Of a stretch of DNA of 64,000 nucleotides, positions 8,899 to 17,203 are shown piece after piece. This DNA comes from Pseudomonas gingeri. GTDB taxonomy: Bacteria; Pseudomonadota; Gammaproteobacteria; Pseudomonadales; Pseudomonadaceae. The first letter of the stretch is position 1. The number at the start of each line of letters is the position of its first letter. The DNA lies in assembly GCF_013385635.1 (NCBI RefSeq), contig NZ_JACAPR010000015.1, forward strand, positions 62,001 to 126,000, written 5' to 3'. The notes beneath the pieces are model-generated. The model had not been told where the DNA came from, made no database searches, and worked only from the letters and a program-made list of their open reading frames with translations. A program made the translations under genes and the position numbers.

Positions 8899-9636
8899 CT
8901 AGCGGCTTTGTGGGGCCGGCGTGCGCGCCAGGCAATAGACGTCGACGCGCCGGGCGCCGGCCTTGAGCAGCAACCGGGCCACGCTCTCGGCGGTGGCGCC
9001 GGTGGTCAGCACGTCGTCGACCAGGGCCAGGTGCAGGCCTTCGACCTGGGCTCCGGGCACCAGGGCAAAGGCGTTCAGCAGGTTGCGGCGGCGCGCCCGG
9101 GCATCCAGTTCCTGTTGGGCCACTGTGTCCTGAATACGCCGCAAACGGTGTTCATCAACGGGGATTTCCAGGCTTTGGCCCAGCCAGTTCATCAGCATCG
9201 CGGCCTGGTTGTAGCCGCGTTGGCGCTGGCGTTTTGTCGCCAGGGGCACCGGCAACAGCAGGTCCGGACGCGGCAGGCCGCTGTCGAAACGCTCGCGCAG
9301 TGCCTGGACCAGCAGTTCGGCGAGCAAGCGCCCCAATGGCCATTGGCTCTGGTGCTTGAAGCGGGTGATCAGGCTGTCCACCGGAAAACGATAGATCCAC
9401 GGGGCGATCACCTGTTCGAAGCCGGGCGGGCGCTTCAGGCAATGGCCGCAGGTCAGGCCGGACATCGGCAGGGGCAGGGCGCAGGTCTGGCAGTAGTCCA
9501 GCAGCCAGGGCAGCTCGCTTTCACAGGGTGTGCAGAGTGGATAGGTACTGTCGGCGGGTTCATCGCACAACAAACAGGATTGTTTGTTTTTTAACCAGAT
9601 GTAAACCTGAGATTTGTTATGTGGTTGACAGTCCAT
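8899..9636 (-). CDS. comF: ComF-family phosphoribosyltransferase-like protein
   Basis: A 245-residue protein with an N-terminal zinc-ribbon-like set of cysteines (CLLCDEPADSTYPLC.PC, then CQTC and CGHC) and a type I phosphoribosyltransferase fold. The PRPP loop is LALVDDVLTTGATA near residue 210. ComF homologues (GntX in E. coli) are linked to DNA uptake or recombination; the biochemical activity is not firmly known. The start at 9636 retains the cysteines and the conserved YIWLKN segment. The first 12 codons overlap the BirA-type operator of the divergent bioB gene. Confidence 0.88.
   Translation of the reverse strand: MDCQPHNKSQVYIWLKNKQSCLLCDEPADSTYPLCTPCESELPWLLDYCQTCALPLPMSGLTCGHCLKRPPGFEQVIAPWIYRFPVDSLITRFKHQSQWPLGRLLAELLVQALRERFDSGLPRPDLLLPVPLATKRQRQRGYNQAAMLMNWLGQSLEIPVDEHRLRRIQDTVAQQELDARARRRNLLNAFALVPGAQVEGLHLALVDDVLTTGATAESVARLLLKAGARRVDVYCLARTPAPQSR
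9600..9630 (+). promoter_or_regulatory. BirA-type biotin operator
   Basis: TGTAAACC (9600-9607), a 15-nt spacer and GGTTGACA (9623-9630) form the two half-sites of the bacterial biotin operator recognised by BirA, with one mismatch between the arms. The right half contains the bioB -35 hexamer TTGACA, so binding would block RNA polymerase. The whole site also lies in the 5' coding region of comF on the other strand. Confidence 0.75.
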
Positions 9637-9653
9637 GTCTGTTCCTTAAATAT
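9625..9653 (+). promoter_or_regulatory. bioB sigma-70 promoter
   Basis: A perfect -35 TTGACA (9625-9630) is followed 16-17 nt later by TAAATA/AAATAT (9647-9653) as -10. The predicted transcript starts near 9660, about 70 nt before the bioB ATG. Confidence 0.7.
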
Positions 9654-9728
9654 GCCGAGCATCCGTGTCGCGGTTGTGGGTATTGCTTGCCCCGCCGCTT
9701 GCCCAGCATAAAACAAGGAACTCCGCCG

Positions 9729-10784
9729 ATGAGCGCCAGCATCACCGCCACTTTGCGTCATGATTGGTCTTTGGCCGAGGTCAAGGCGCTGTTCGTCCAG
9801 CCGTTCAATGACCTGCTGTTCCAGGCCCAGAGCGTGCACCGCGCGCACTTCGATGCCAATCGCGTGCAAGTGTCGACCCTGCTGTCGATCAAGACCGGCG
9901 CCTGCCCGGAAGACTGCAAGTACTGCCCGCAGTCCGGTCACTACAACACCGGGCTGGAAAAAGAAAAACTGATGGAAGTGCAGAAGGTGCTGGAGGAGGC
10001 CGCGCGGGCCAAGGCCATCGGTTCGACCCGTTTCTGCATGGGCGCGGCGTGGAAACATCCGTCGGCCAAGGACATGCCTTACGTGCTGCAAATGGTCAAA
10101 GGGGTGAAGGCCATGGGCCTGGAAACCTGCATGACCCTGGGTCGCCTCGACCAGGACCAGACCGCGGCCCTGGCGGACGCCGGCCTCGACTACTACAACC
10201 ACAACCTCGATACCTCGCCGGAGTTCTACGGCAGCATCATCACTACCCGTACCTACAGCGAGCGCCTGCAGACCCTGGCCTATGTGCGTGACGCCGGCAT
10301 GAAGATCTGCTCCGGCGGCATCCTCGGCATGGGCGAGTCCCTCGATGACCGCGCCGGGCTGCTGATCCAGCTGGCCAACCTGCCGGAGCATCCGGAATCG
10401 GTGCCGATCAACATGCTGGTGAAGGTCGCCGGTACACCGCTGGAAAACGCCGATGATGTCGATCCGTTCGATTTCATCCGCATGCTGGCGGTGGCGCGGA
10501 TCCTCATGCCGAAATCCCACGTGCGCCTGTCGGCGGGTCGTGAGGCGATGAACGAGCAGATGCAGGCCCTGGCGTTCCTGGCCGGCGCGAACTCGATTTT
10601 CTACGGCGACAAGCTGCTGACCACCGCCAATCCGCAGGCCGACAAGGACATGCAACTGTTCGCGCGCCTGGGCATCCAGCCGGAAGCCCGTGAAGAGCAC
10701 GCCGACGAAGTGCACCAGGCGGCCATCGAACAGGCGCTGGTGGAGCAGAAGAGCAGCGAGCAGTTCTATAACGCGGCTGTCTGA
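9729..10784 (+). CDS. bioB: Biotin synthase
   Basis: The radical SAM enzyme that inserts sulfur into dethiobiotin, the last step of biotin synthesis. It is 351 residues long, normal for the family. The [4Fe-4S] motif CPEDCKYC gives Cys59, Cys63 and Cys66; YNHNLDTSPEFY and the Arg-containing VRLSAGRE supply the [2Fe-2S] cluster region. The ATG at 9729 has AAGGA at good spacing. It is the first gene of bioBFHCD, separated from bioF by a REPIN, and its promoter overlaps a BirA operator. Confidence 0.98.
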   Translation: MSASITATLRHDWSLAEVKALFVQPFNDLLFQAQSVHRAHFDANRVQVSTLLSIKTGACPEDCKYCPQSGHYNTGLEKEKLMEVQKVLEEAARAKAIGSTRFCMGAAWKHPSAKDMPYVLQMVKGVKAMGLETCMTLGRLDQDQTAALADAGLDYYNHNLDTSPEFYGSIITTRTYSERLQTLAYVRDAGMKICSGGILGMGESLDDRAGLLIQLANLPEHPESVPINMLVKVAGTPLENADDVDPFDFIRMLAVARILMPKSHVRLSAGREAMNEQMQALAFLAGANSIFYGDKLLTTANPQADKDMQLFARLGIQPEAREEHADEVHQAAIEQALVEQKSSEQFYNAAV

Positions 10785-10817
10785 TCCCCACCGTCCTTCC
10801 TGCAGGAACACGAACCT

Positions 10818-10891
10818 GTAGGAGCCGGGCCTGCCCGCGAAGGCGTCCTTGAGATCGCTAGAGGCTTCGCGGGCAAGCCCGGCTCCTACAA
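10818..10891. repeat. REP pair (REPIN)
   Basis: Inverted units (GTAGGAGCCGGGCCTGCCCG and its complement-like partner) between bioB and bioF. Inside an operon, such a hairpin could alter the relative stability of the upstream and downstream mRNA. Confidence 0.8.
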
Positions 10892-10931
10892 GGTCATGCG
10901 GTGTTTCTGAGATTGTATCTGCGAGGCACTC

Positions 10932-12122
10932 ATGCCCTTCGATCTGTCCGCACGCCTGGCTGCCCGGCGTGCTGAAAATCTCTATCGCCAGCGGCCGCTG
11001 CTCGAAAGCCCGCAGGGCCCGGACGTGGTCGTCGACGGCCAGCGGCTACTGGCCTTCTGCAACAACGACTACCTGGGCCTGGCCAATCACCCGCAAGTGA
11101 TCGAAGCCTGGCAGGCCGGTGCGGCACGTTGGGGCGTGGGCGGCGGTGCGTCGCACCTGGTGATCGGCCACAGCAGCCCGCACCATGCGCTGGAAGAAGC
11201 CCTCGCCGACCTCACCGGGCGGCCCCGTGCGCTGCTGTTCACCACCGGCTACATGGCCAACCTCGGTGCGGTCACGGCCCTGGTCGGGCAGGGCGACACG
11301 GTGCTGGAAGACCGTCTCAACCACGCCTCGTTGCTGGATGCCGGCCTGCTCTCGGGTGCGCGTTTCAATCGTTATCTGCACAACGACGCCGAGAGCCTCG
11401 CCAAGCGCCTGGAAAAGGCCACCGGCAATACACTGGTGGTTACCGACGGGGTGTTCAGCATGGACGGTGACCTCGCCGATCTGCCGGCCCTGGCCCGTGA
11501 AACCCGGGCCAGGGGCGCCTGGCTGATGGTCGACGATGCCCACGGTTTCGGCCCGCTGGGGGCCAACGGTGGCGGTATCGTCGAGCACTTCGGCTTGAGC
11601 CTGGAGGACGTGCCGGTACTGGTCGGCACCCTGGGCAAGGCCTTCGGCACGGCGGGGGCGTTTGTCGCCGGTAGCGAAGAGCTGATCGAGAGCCTGATCC
11701 AGTTCGCCCGCCCGTATATCTACACCACCAGCCAGCCACCGGCGCTGGCCTGCGCCACCCTGAAAAGCCTGGAGCTGCTGCGTACCGAGCACTGGCGCCG
11801 GGCGCACCTGGATGCGCTGATCCGTCAGTTCCGCGAGGGCGCGCAGCAGATCGGCCTGGCGCTGATGGACAGCTTTACGCCGATCCAGCCGATCCTGATC
11901 GGCGATGCCGCGCGGGCCATACGTTTTTCGCAGTTGCTGCGCGAGCGCGGGTTGATGGTCACGGCGATTCGTCCGCCGACCGTGCCCGCCGGCAGTGCGC
12001 GTTTGCGGGTGACCTTGTCGGCGGCTCACAGTGAGGCGCAGGTGCAGCTATTGTTAGAAGGATTGGCAGAATGTTCCAGGTTGCTGGGTCCCCATGAGCC
12101 GTTGGAGCCACACCATGCGTGA
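10932..12122 (+). CDS. bioF: 8-amino-7-oxononanoate synthase
   Basis: A PLP-dependent enzyme that condenses pimeloyl-ACP with alanine. It has 396 residues. Recognisable features are FCNNDYLGLANHP near the N-terminus, the glycine-rich GVGGGASHLVIGH, DDAHGFGPLG, and the PLP lysine in GTLGKAFGTAGAFV. It overlaps bioH by 8 nt (bioH ATG at 12115, bioF stop at 12120-12122), which suggests translational coupling. Confidence 0.97.
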   Translation: MPFDLSARLAARRAENLYRQRPLLESPQGPDVVVDGQRLLAFCNNDYLGLANHPQVIEAWQAGAARWGVGGGASHLVIGHSSPHHALEEALADLTGRPRALLFTTGYMANLGAVTALVGQGDTVLEDRLNHASLLDAGLLSGARFNRYLHNDAESLAKRLEKATGNTLVVTDGVFSMDGDLADLPALARETRARGAWLMVDDAHGFGPLGANGGGIVEHFGLSLEDVPVLVGTLGKAFGTAGAFVAGSEELIESLIQFARPYIYTTSQPPALACATLKSLELLRTEHWRRAHLDALIRQFREGAQQIGLALMDSFTPIQPILIGDAARAIRFSQLLRERGLMVTAIRPPTVPAGSARLRVTLSAAHSEAQVQLLLEGLAECSRLLGPHEPLEPHHA

Positions 12123-12846
12123 TCGTCTGATCCTGTTGCCCGGTTGGGGCCTCGGTGTTTCACCGCTGGAGCCGCTGGCGGCTGCCTTGCGCGGGCTGGA
12201 CGAGCGCTTGCGGGTGGAAGTCGAACCCTTGCCGGAACTGGACTCCAGCGATCTGGCGGAGTGGCTCGATGAACTGGATGCGACCTTGCCGGAGAACACC
12301 TGGCTGGGCGGTTGGTCCCTGGGCGGGATGCTCGCCTCGGAGTTGGCGGCGCGCCGTGGCGATCGTTGCTGCGGCTTGCTGACCTTGGCCAGCAACCCGT
12401 GTTTTGTCGTCGGCGACGGTTGGCCCGACGCGATGGCCAACGAGACGTTCGATCAGTTCCTGGCCGGCTGTCGCGAGCAGCCCCAGGCGACGCTCAAGCG
12501 CTTCAGCCTGCTGTGTGCCCAGGGTGGCGCGGACCCGCGCGGGCAATCGCGGTTGTTGTCCAGTGGCGCGCCGAACACCTCGGCTGCGGTGTTGCTGAGC
12601 GGCCTGGAAGTGCTCGCGCAACTGGACACCCGCGAAGCCCTGCAAGCCTACCGTGGGCCGCAACTGCATCTGTTCGCCGGGCTCGATGGCCTGGTCCCGG
12701 CCGAGGCCGCGGGTGCGTTGCTGGCGCTGTTGCCGGATGTTGAAATCGGTCTGATCGAGCAGGCCGGCCACGCCTTTCTTCTGGAGGACCCCCACGGAGT
12801 GGCCGGGGCTATCCAGGCTTTTCTGCATGAGTCCGGTGATGACTGA
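12115..12846 (+). CDS. bioH: Pimeloyl-ACP methyl ester esterase
   Basis: A 243-residue alpha/beta-hydrolase that removes the methyl group from pimeloyl-ACP methyl ester so that BioF can use it. The nucleophile elbow is GGWSLGGML, the acid is in FAGLDGLVP and the catalytic His in EQAGHAFLLEDP. I prefer the ATG at 12115 (MRDRLILLPGWG), since the frame's upstream ATG lies deep inside bioF. The position between bioF and bioC is typical of Pseudomonas, where BioH is operonic rather than remote as in E. coli. Confidence 0.93.
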   Translation: MRDRLILLPGWGLGVSPLEPLAAALRGLDERLRVEVEPLPELDSSDLAEWLDELDATLPENTWLGGWSLGGMLASELAARRGDRCCGLLTLASNPCFVVGDGWPDAMANETFDQFLAGCREQPQATLKRFSLLCAQGGADPRGQSRLLSSGAPNTSAAVLLSGLEVLAQLDTREALQAYRGPQLHLFAGLDGLVPAEAAGALLALLPDVEIGLIEQAGHAFLLEDPHGVAGAIQAFLHESGDD

Positions 12847-13651
12847 TCTTTCCCATCCGCCGTTGCCGGGCGGCCTGCCCGACAAGCGTCAGGTCGCGGC
12901 TTCGTTTTCCCGGGCGGCAGCCAGTTATGACAGCGTTGCCGAGTTGCAGCGCGATGTCGGCCATGAACTGTTACTGCGTTTGCCGGCGCCGCTGAAGCCG
13001 TCGCGCTGGCTCGATGTCGGTTGCGGCACCGGGTATTTCACCCGTGCCCTGGGGGCTCGATTCGGCGAGGCGCAGGGGCTGGCGCTGGATATCGCCGAGG
13101 GCATGCTTGAACACGCCCGGCCCCTGGGTGGCGCCCGACATTTTATCGCCGGTGATGCAGAGCGCTTGCCGCTGCAGACGCAGAGCTGCGCGCTGGTGTT
13201 TTCCAGCCTGGCGGTGCAATGGTGCGCGGATTTCGCGGCAGTGCTCGCTGAGGCCCGTCGGGTCCTGCAGCCAGGTGGCGTAATGGCCTTTGCCAGTTTG
13301 TGCGTCGGCACCTTGCACGAGTTGCGCGAAAGCTGGCGGGCGGTGGACGGCATGGTCCACGTCAACCGCTTCCGTGCATTCGCCGATTACGAGCGCCTGT
13401 GCGCGGCCAGCGGCTTGCGGGTGCTGAGCCTGGAAAGCCGGCCGCAGGTCCTGTACTACCCGGATGTGCGCAGCCTGACCCATGAACTCAAGGCGCTGGG
13501 CGCGCATAACCTCAATCCCGGGCGACCGGGCGGGTTGACGGGCCGGGCACGGATTCTCGGCCTGATGAATGCCTACGAGCAATTTCGCCAGGAACAGGGT
13601 TTGCCGGCGACCTATCAAGTGGTCTATGCCGTGCTGGAGAAGCCGCTATGA
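12839..13651 (+). CDS. bioC: Malonyl-ACP O-methyltransferase
   Basis: A 270-residue SAM methyltransferase that primes pimelate synthesis by methylating malonyl-ACP. SAM motif I is WLDVGCGTGYFT. The family-specific N-terminal stretch DKRQVAASFSRAAASYD is present. The start is uncertain: ATG 12839 (MTDLSHPPLPGG) or ATG 12827, four codons upstream; both overlap the end of bioH and neither has a strong Shine-Dalgarno. It overlaps bioD by 4 nt (ATGA). Confidence 0.95.
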   Translation: MTDLSHPPLPGGLPDKRQVAASFSRAAASYDSVAELQRDVGHELLLRLPAPLKPSRWLDVGCGTGYFTRALGARFGEAQGLALDIAEGMLEHARPLGGARHFIAGDAERLPLQTQSCALVFSSLAVQWCADFAAVLAEARRVLQPGGVMAFASLCVGTLHELRESWRAVDGMVHVNRFRAFADYERLCAASGLRVLSLESRPQVLYYPDVRSLTHELKALGAHNLNPGRPGGLTGRARILGLMNAYEQFRQEQGLPATYQVVYAVLEKPL

Positions 13652-14343
13652 GTGCAGCCTATTTCGTCACCGGCACGGATACCGACGTCGGCAAGACCAC
13701 CATCGCCGCGGGCCTGTTGCATGCCGCACGGGCGGCAGGGTTGAGCACGGCGGCCGGCAAGCCGGTGGCCTCCGGCTGCGAGGTGACGCCCAAGGGCCTG
13801 CGCAACGCCGACGCACTGGCGTTGATGGCCGAGTGCTCGGTGCCGCTGACCTATGCCGAGGTCAATCCGGTGGCGTTCGAGCCGGCCATCGCGCCGCATC
13901 TGGCGGCGCGTGAGGCCGGCGTGGCGTTGACCGTGCAATCGCTGCTGGGGCCGATGCGTGAGGTCCTGGCGAGAAATGCCGATTTCACCTTGATCGAAGG
14001 CGCCGGCGGCTGGCGGGTGCCCCTGGCGGACCAGGCCAATCTGTCGGATCTGGCCCAGGGCCTGGGGCTGCCGGTGATCCTGGTGGTTGGGGTGCGCCTG
14101 GGGTGCATCAGTCATGCCTTGCTGACCGCTGAGGCGATTGCCCGTGACGGCCTGCAACTGGCCGGATGGGTCGCCAATATCATCGAGCCGAAGACCTCTC
14201 GTCTGGAGGAGAATCTCGCAACGCTGGCGGAGCGGTTGCCCGCGCCGTGCCTGGGGCGAGTGCCGAAGCTCAAGGCGGCCACGGCCGAAGCGGTGGCGGC
14301 GTATCTGCAACTGGACTTGCTGGACCTGGATTGGCAGGGCTAG
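13648..14343 (+). CDS. bioD: Dethiobiotin synthetase
   Basis: An ATP-dependent carboxylase closing the ureido ring of biotin. It has 231 residues with P-loop GTDTDVGKTT at the N-terminus, catalytic KPVASGC and IEGAGGWRVPL. It is the last gene of the bio operon and overlaps bioC by 4 nt. No strong terminator was seen immediately after the stop. Confidence 0.97.
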   Translation: MSAAYFVTGTDTDVGKTTIAAGLLHAARAAGLSTAAGKPVASGCEVTPKGLRNADALALMAECSVPLTYAEVNPVAFEPAIAPHLAAREAGVALTVQSLLGPMREVLARNADFTLIEGAGGWRVPLADQANLSDLAQGLGLPVILVVGVRLGCISHALLTAEAIARDGLQLAGWVANIIEPKTSRLEENLATLAERLPAPCLGRVPKLKAATAEAVAAYLQLDLLDLDWQG

Positions 14344-14450
14344 GTTTTGCCTATCACGAGGCATTGTGCCATTAGTGTTTTTGACGGGCCTTTTTCCGGC
14401 AGGTCTGCTTCAATGAGCCCTGTTACTCTTTCGTACAGTTGAGTTCGCCC

Positions 14451-14744
14451 ATGGAAATCTCAGGAAACACCGCTTTTTATGCCGGTCTGAGCACTATTCA
14501 GTCTGGGCAGAACCGTGTCGATCAGGCCGCGAGCCAGATCGCCAATACCACTGTCGAACGTTCGGTGAAGAGCCAGTCTTCCGATGTCCAGGTCGAGCGC
14601 CTGCTGTCGGTGGATCGCAGTCAGCAGGATCTGTCGAGCACCCTGGTCGACATGTCCCAGGGCAAGCTTCAGGTCGAACTGGGTGCCAAGGTCGAGAAGG
14701 CCGCCGACCGGGCGCTGGGCACGCTGATCGACACCTACGCCTGA
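14451..14744 (+). CDS. Conserved small protein with a flagellar rod-like N-terminus
   Basis: A 97-residue protein beginning MEISGNTAFYAGLSTIQSGQ. The segment around QAASQIANTTVE resembles the heptad-rich N-terminal helix of flagellar rod/hook proteins (the ASNIANANT-like motif), but no rod domain follows, so a flagellar role is only a guess. A gene of similar size occupies this position next to bioD in other Pseudomonas. The ATG at 14451 is preferred over an in-frame TTG at 14439. Confidence 0.7.
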   Translation: MEISGNTAFYAGLSTIQSGQNRVDQAASQIANTTVERSVKSQSSDVQVERLLSVDRSQQDLSSTLVDMSQGKLQVELGAKVEKAADRALGTLIDTYA

Positions 14745-15149
14745 TCGTTTTCACCCGGGATCTGCTGCGTCCGTCTCTGTGACGCGGAGCGTCACGGGCT
14801 GCATTCCCACGCGGAGCGTGGGGAACGATCGAAGCGAATACGGACCCTGTGGATCGTTCCCACGGCCTCCGTGGGAATGGCTCCCCGGACGCTCCGCGTC
14901 CTGCCCTGCGCCGATAATCCTGCTGAGCCAAAGCCCCTTTTCCCTCGACTATCCTTAACTTATCGCCAGCCGCTGCCCTTCAGGCCGCAGGCCTTTTCCT
15001 GCGTGTTCGTCTGTCATGTATGACGAATGGCTTATGAACGATGCTTGACAAGATTTGAGCGCAAACGTATGTTTCAAACAACTGTTTGACCGGCGTGGCA
15101 AATCGACGCGGTCGCTTATTCCAGGTTTCATCAGCAGAGGTTTATCGCT
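14745..15149. other. Gene-free region upstream of the first acyl-CoA dehydrogenase
   Basis: A 405-bp gap. Apart from the nested palindrome it contains an AT-richer stretch from about 14950 to 15130 that should hold the promoter of the dehydrogenase; I could not fix its boxes with confidence. The long antisense frame here is not coding. Confidence 0.5.
14781..14900. repeat. 120-bp nested palindrome (dispersed Pseudomonas repeat)
   Basis: Three nested perfect inverted repeats: GACGCGGAGCGTC 14781-14793 with 14888-14900, CATTCCCAC 14802-14810 with GTGGGAATG 14871-14879, and GGGAACGATC 14821-14830 with 14852-14861. Each half also folds on itself (CCCACGC/GCGTGGG at 14806-14822). It looks like a non-autonomous palindromic repeat distinct from the REP units. 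Confidence 0.8.
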
Positions 15150-16955
15150 ATGCCTGACTACAAGGCCCCCTTGCGTGATATTCGCTTCGTTCGTGACGAA
15201 CTGCTCGGCTACGAAGCGCACTATCAGAGCCTGCCGGCTTGCCAGGACGCTACCCCGGACATGGTTGACGCCATCCTCGAGGAAGGCGCCAAGTTTTGTG
15301 AACAGGTCCTGGCTCCGCTGAACCGTGTTGGTGATACCGAAGGCTGCACCTGGAGCGAGTCGGGCGTGAAGACGCCGACCGGCTTCAAGGAAGCCTACAA
15401 GCAGTTCGTCGAAGGCGGCTGGCCAAGCCTGGCCCATGACGTGGCTCACGGCGGCCAGGGCCTGCCGGAGTCCCTGGGCCTGGCGGTGAGTGAAATGGTC
15501 GGCGCGGCCAACTGGTCGTGGGGCATGTACCCGGGCCTGTCCCATGGCGCGATGAACACCATTTCCGAGCACGGTACGCCCGAGCAGCAAGAGGCCTACC
15601 TGACCAAGCTGGTGTCCGGCGAGTGGACCGGCACCATGTGCCTGACCGAGCCGCACTGCGGTACCGACCTGGGCATGCTGCGCACCAAGGCCGAACCTCA
15701 GGCCGACGGTTCCTACAAGGTCAGCGGCACCAAGATCTTCATTTCGGCCGGTGAGCACGACATGGCCGACAACATCGTCCATATCGTCCTGGCCCGCCTG
15801 CCGGATGCACCGGCCGGTACCAAGGGTATCTCGCTGTTCATCGTGCCCAAGTTCCTGCCTCAGGCCGACGGTTCGGTCGGCGAGCGCAACGCCGTTTCCT
15901 GCGGTTCCATCGAACACAAGATGGGCATCCACGGCAACGCCACCTGCGTGATGAACTTCGACGCGGCCACCGGCTTCCTGATCGGCCCGCCGAACAAGGG
16001 CCTGAACTGCATGTTCACCTTCATGAACACTGCTCGCCTGGGTACCGCGCTGCAAGGCCTGTCCCACGCCGAGATCGGTTTCCAGGGTGGCCTGAAGTAC
16101 GCTCGCGAGCGTCTGCAGATGCGCTCCCTGACCGGTCCGAAAGCGCCGGACAAGGCTGCCGACCCGATCATCGTGCACCCCGACGTGCGTCGTATGCTGC
16201 TGACCATGAAGGCCTTCGCCGAAGGCAACCGGGCGATGGTCTACTTCACCGCCAAGCAGGTCGACATCGTCAAGTACGGCCAGGACGAAGAAGAGAAGAA
16301 GAAAGCCGACGCACTGCTGGCGTTCATGACGCCGATCGCCAAGGCGTTCATGACCGAAGTCGGCTTCGAAGCCGCCAACCACGGCGTACAGATCTACGGC
16401 GGCCACGGCTTCATCGCCGAATGGGGCATGGAGCAGAACGTTCGCGACAGCCGCATTTCGATGCTGTACGAAGGCACCACCGGTATCCAGGCCCTCGACC
16501 TGCTGGGTCGCAAGGTGCTGATGACCCAGGGCGAAGCACTGAAGGGCTTCACCAAGATCGTCCACAAGTTCTGCCAGACCAACGAAGGCAACGCCGCCGT
16601 CAGCGAGTTCGTCGCACCGCTGGCCGCATTGAACAAGGAGTGGGGCGAACTGACCATGAAAGTGGGCATGGCCGCGATGAAGGACCGCGAAGAAGTCGGT
16701 GCCGCTTCGGTGGACTACCTGATGTACTCCGGTTACGCCTGCCTGGCCTACTTCTGGGCCGACATGGCACGCCTGGCTGCCGAGAAACTGGCTGCCGGCA
16801 CCACCGAGGAAGGCTTCTACACCGCCAAGCTGCAGACCGCGCGCTTCTACTTCCAGCGCATCCTGCCGCGTACCCGGACCCACGTTGCAACCATGCTGTC
16901 GGGTGCCAACAACCTGATGGACATGCAGGAAGAGAACTTCAGCCTGGGCTACTGA
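15150..16955 (+). CDS. Acyl-CoA dehydrogenase, first tandem paralogue (FadE1-type)
   Basis: A FAD enzyme catalysing the first oxidation of acyl-CoA in beta-oxidation. At 601 residues it is of the long bacterial type: AcylCoA_DH_N motif (YKAPLRDIRFV), N-terminal, middle and C-terminal dehydrogenase domains, then a DH_C extension. CLTEPHCGTDLG lines the flavin site and the catalytic Glu is in YEGTTGIQALDL. It has two paralogues at 18590 and 20666. By position it corresponds to P. aeruginosa PA0506. A strong terminator follows, so it is its own unit. Confidence 0.93.
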   Translation: MPDYKAPLRDIRFVRDELLGYEAHYQSLPACQDATPDMVDAILEEGAKFCEQVLAPLNRVGDTEGCTWSESGVKTPTGFKEAYKQFVEGGWPSLAHDVAHGGQGLPESLGLAVSEMVGAANWSWGMYPGLSHGAMNTISEHGTPEQQEAYLTKLVSGEWTGTMCLTEPHCGTDLGMLRTKAEPQADGSYKVSGTKIFISAGEHDMADNIVHIVLARLPDAPAGTKGISLFIVPKFLPQADGSVGERNAVSCGSIEHKMGIHGNATCVMNFDAATGFLIGPPNKGLNCMFTFMNTARLGTALQGLSHAEIGFQGGLKYARERLQMRSLTGPKAPDKAADPIIVHPDVRRMLLTMKAFAEGNRAMVYFTAKQVDIVKYGQDEEEKKKADALLAFMTPIAKAFMTEVGFEAANHGVQIYGGHGFIAEWGMEQNVRDSRISMLYEGTTGIQALDLLGRKVLMTQGEALKGFTKIVHKFCQTNEGNAAVSEFVAPLAALNKEWGELTMKVGMAAMKDREEVGAASVDYLMYSGYACLAYFWADMARLAAEKLAAGTTEEGFYTAKLQTARFYFQRILPRTRTHVATMLSGANNLMDMQEENFSLGY

Positions 16956-16976
16956 TTCGCGCCGGGTTGACCTCTG

Positions 16977-17013
16977 AAAAGCCGCTTCCTCTTCCGGGGG
17001 AAGCGGCTTTTTC
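16977..17013 (+). terminator. Rho-independent terminator
   Basis: AAAGCCGCTTCC pairs with GGAAGCGGCTTT across a short loop, followed by a T-run. It ends the first acyl-CoA dehydrogenase transcript. Confidence 0.9.
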
Positions 17014-17203
17014 ATGGGTGATTTTCCAGCCTCGCGATGGCGTCGGTTGCGCCAATAAATATTCCTGAGCAAAACACTAAGAAGAAGCCACTTCCTGCCG
17101 TTAAAGAGAGAGCATTCGTGATCCATGTCACATTCTTTGTGCTTTACTCGCACAAATAAAGGCACAATGCCATCTCTTGATTCAGCCGGTCGGAGCTTTA
17201 CCC

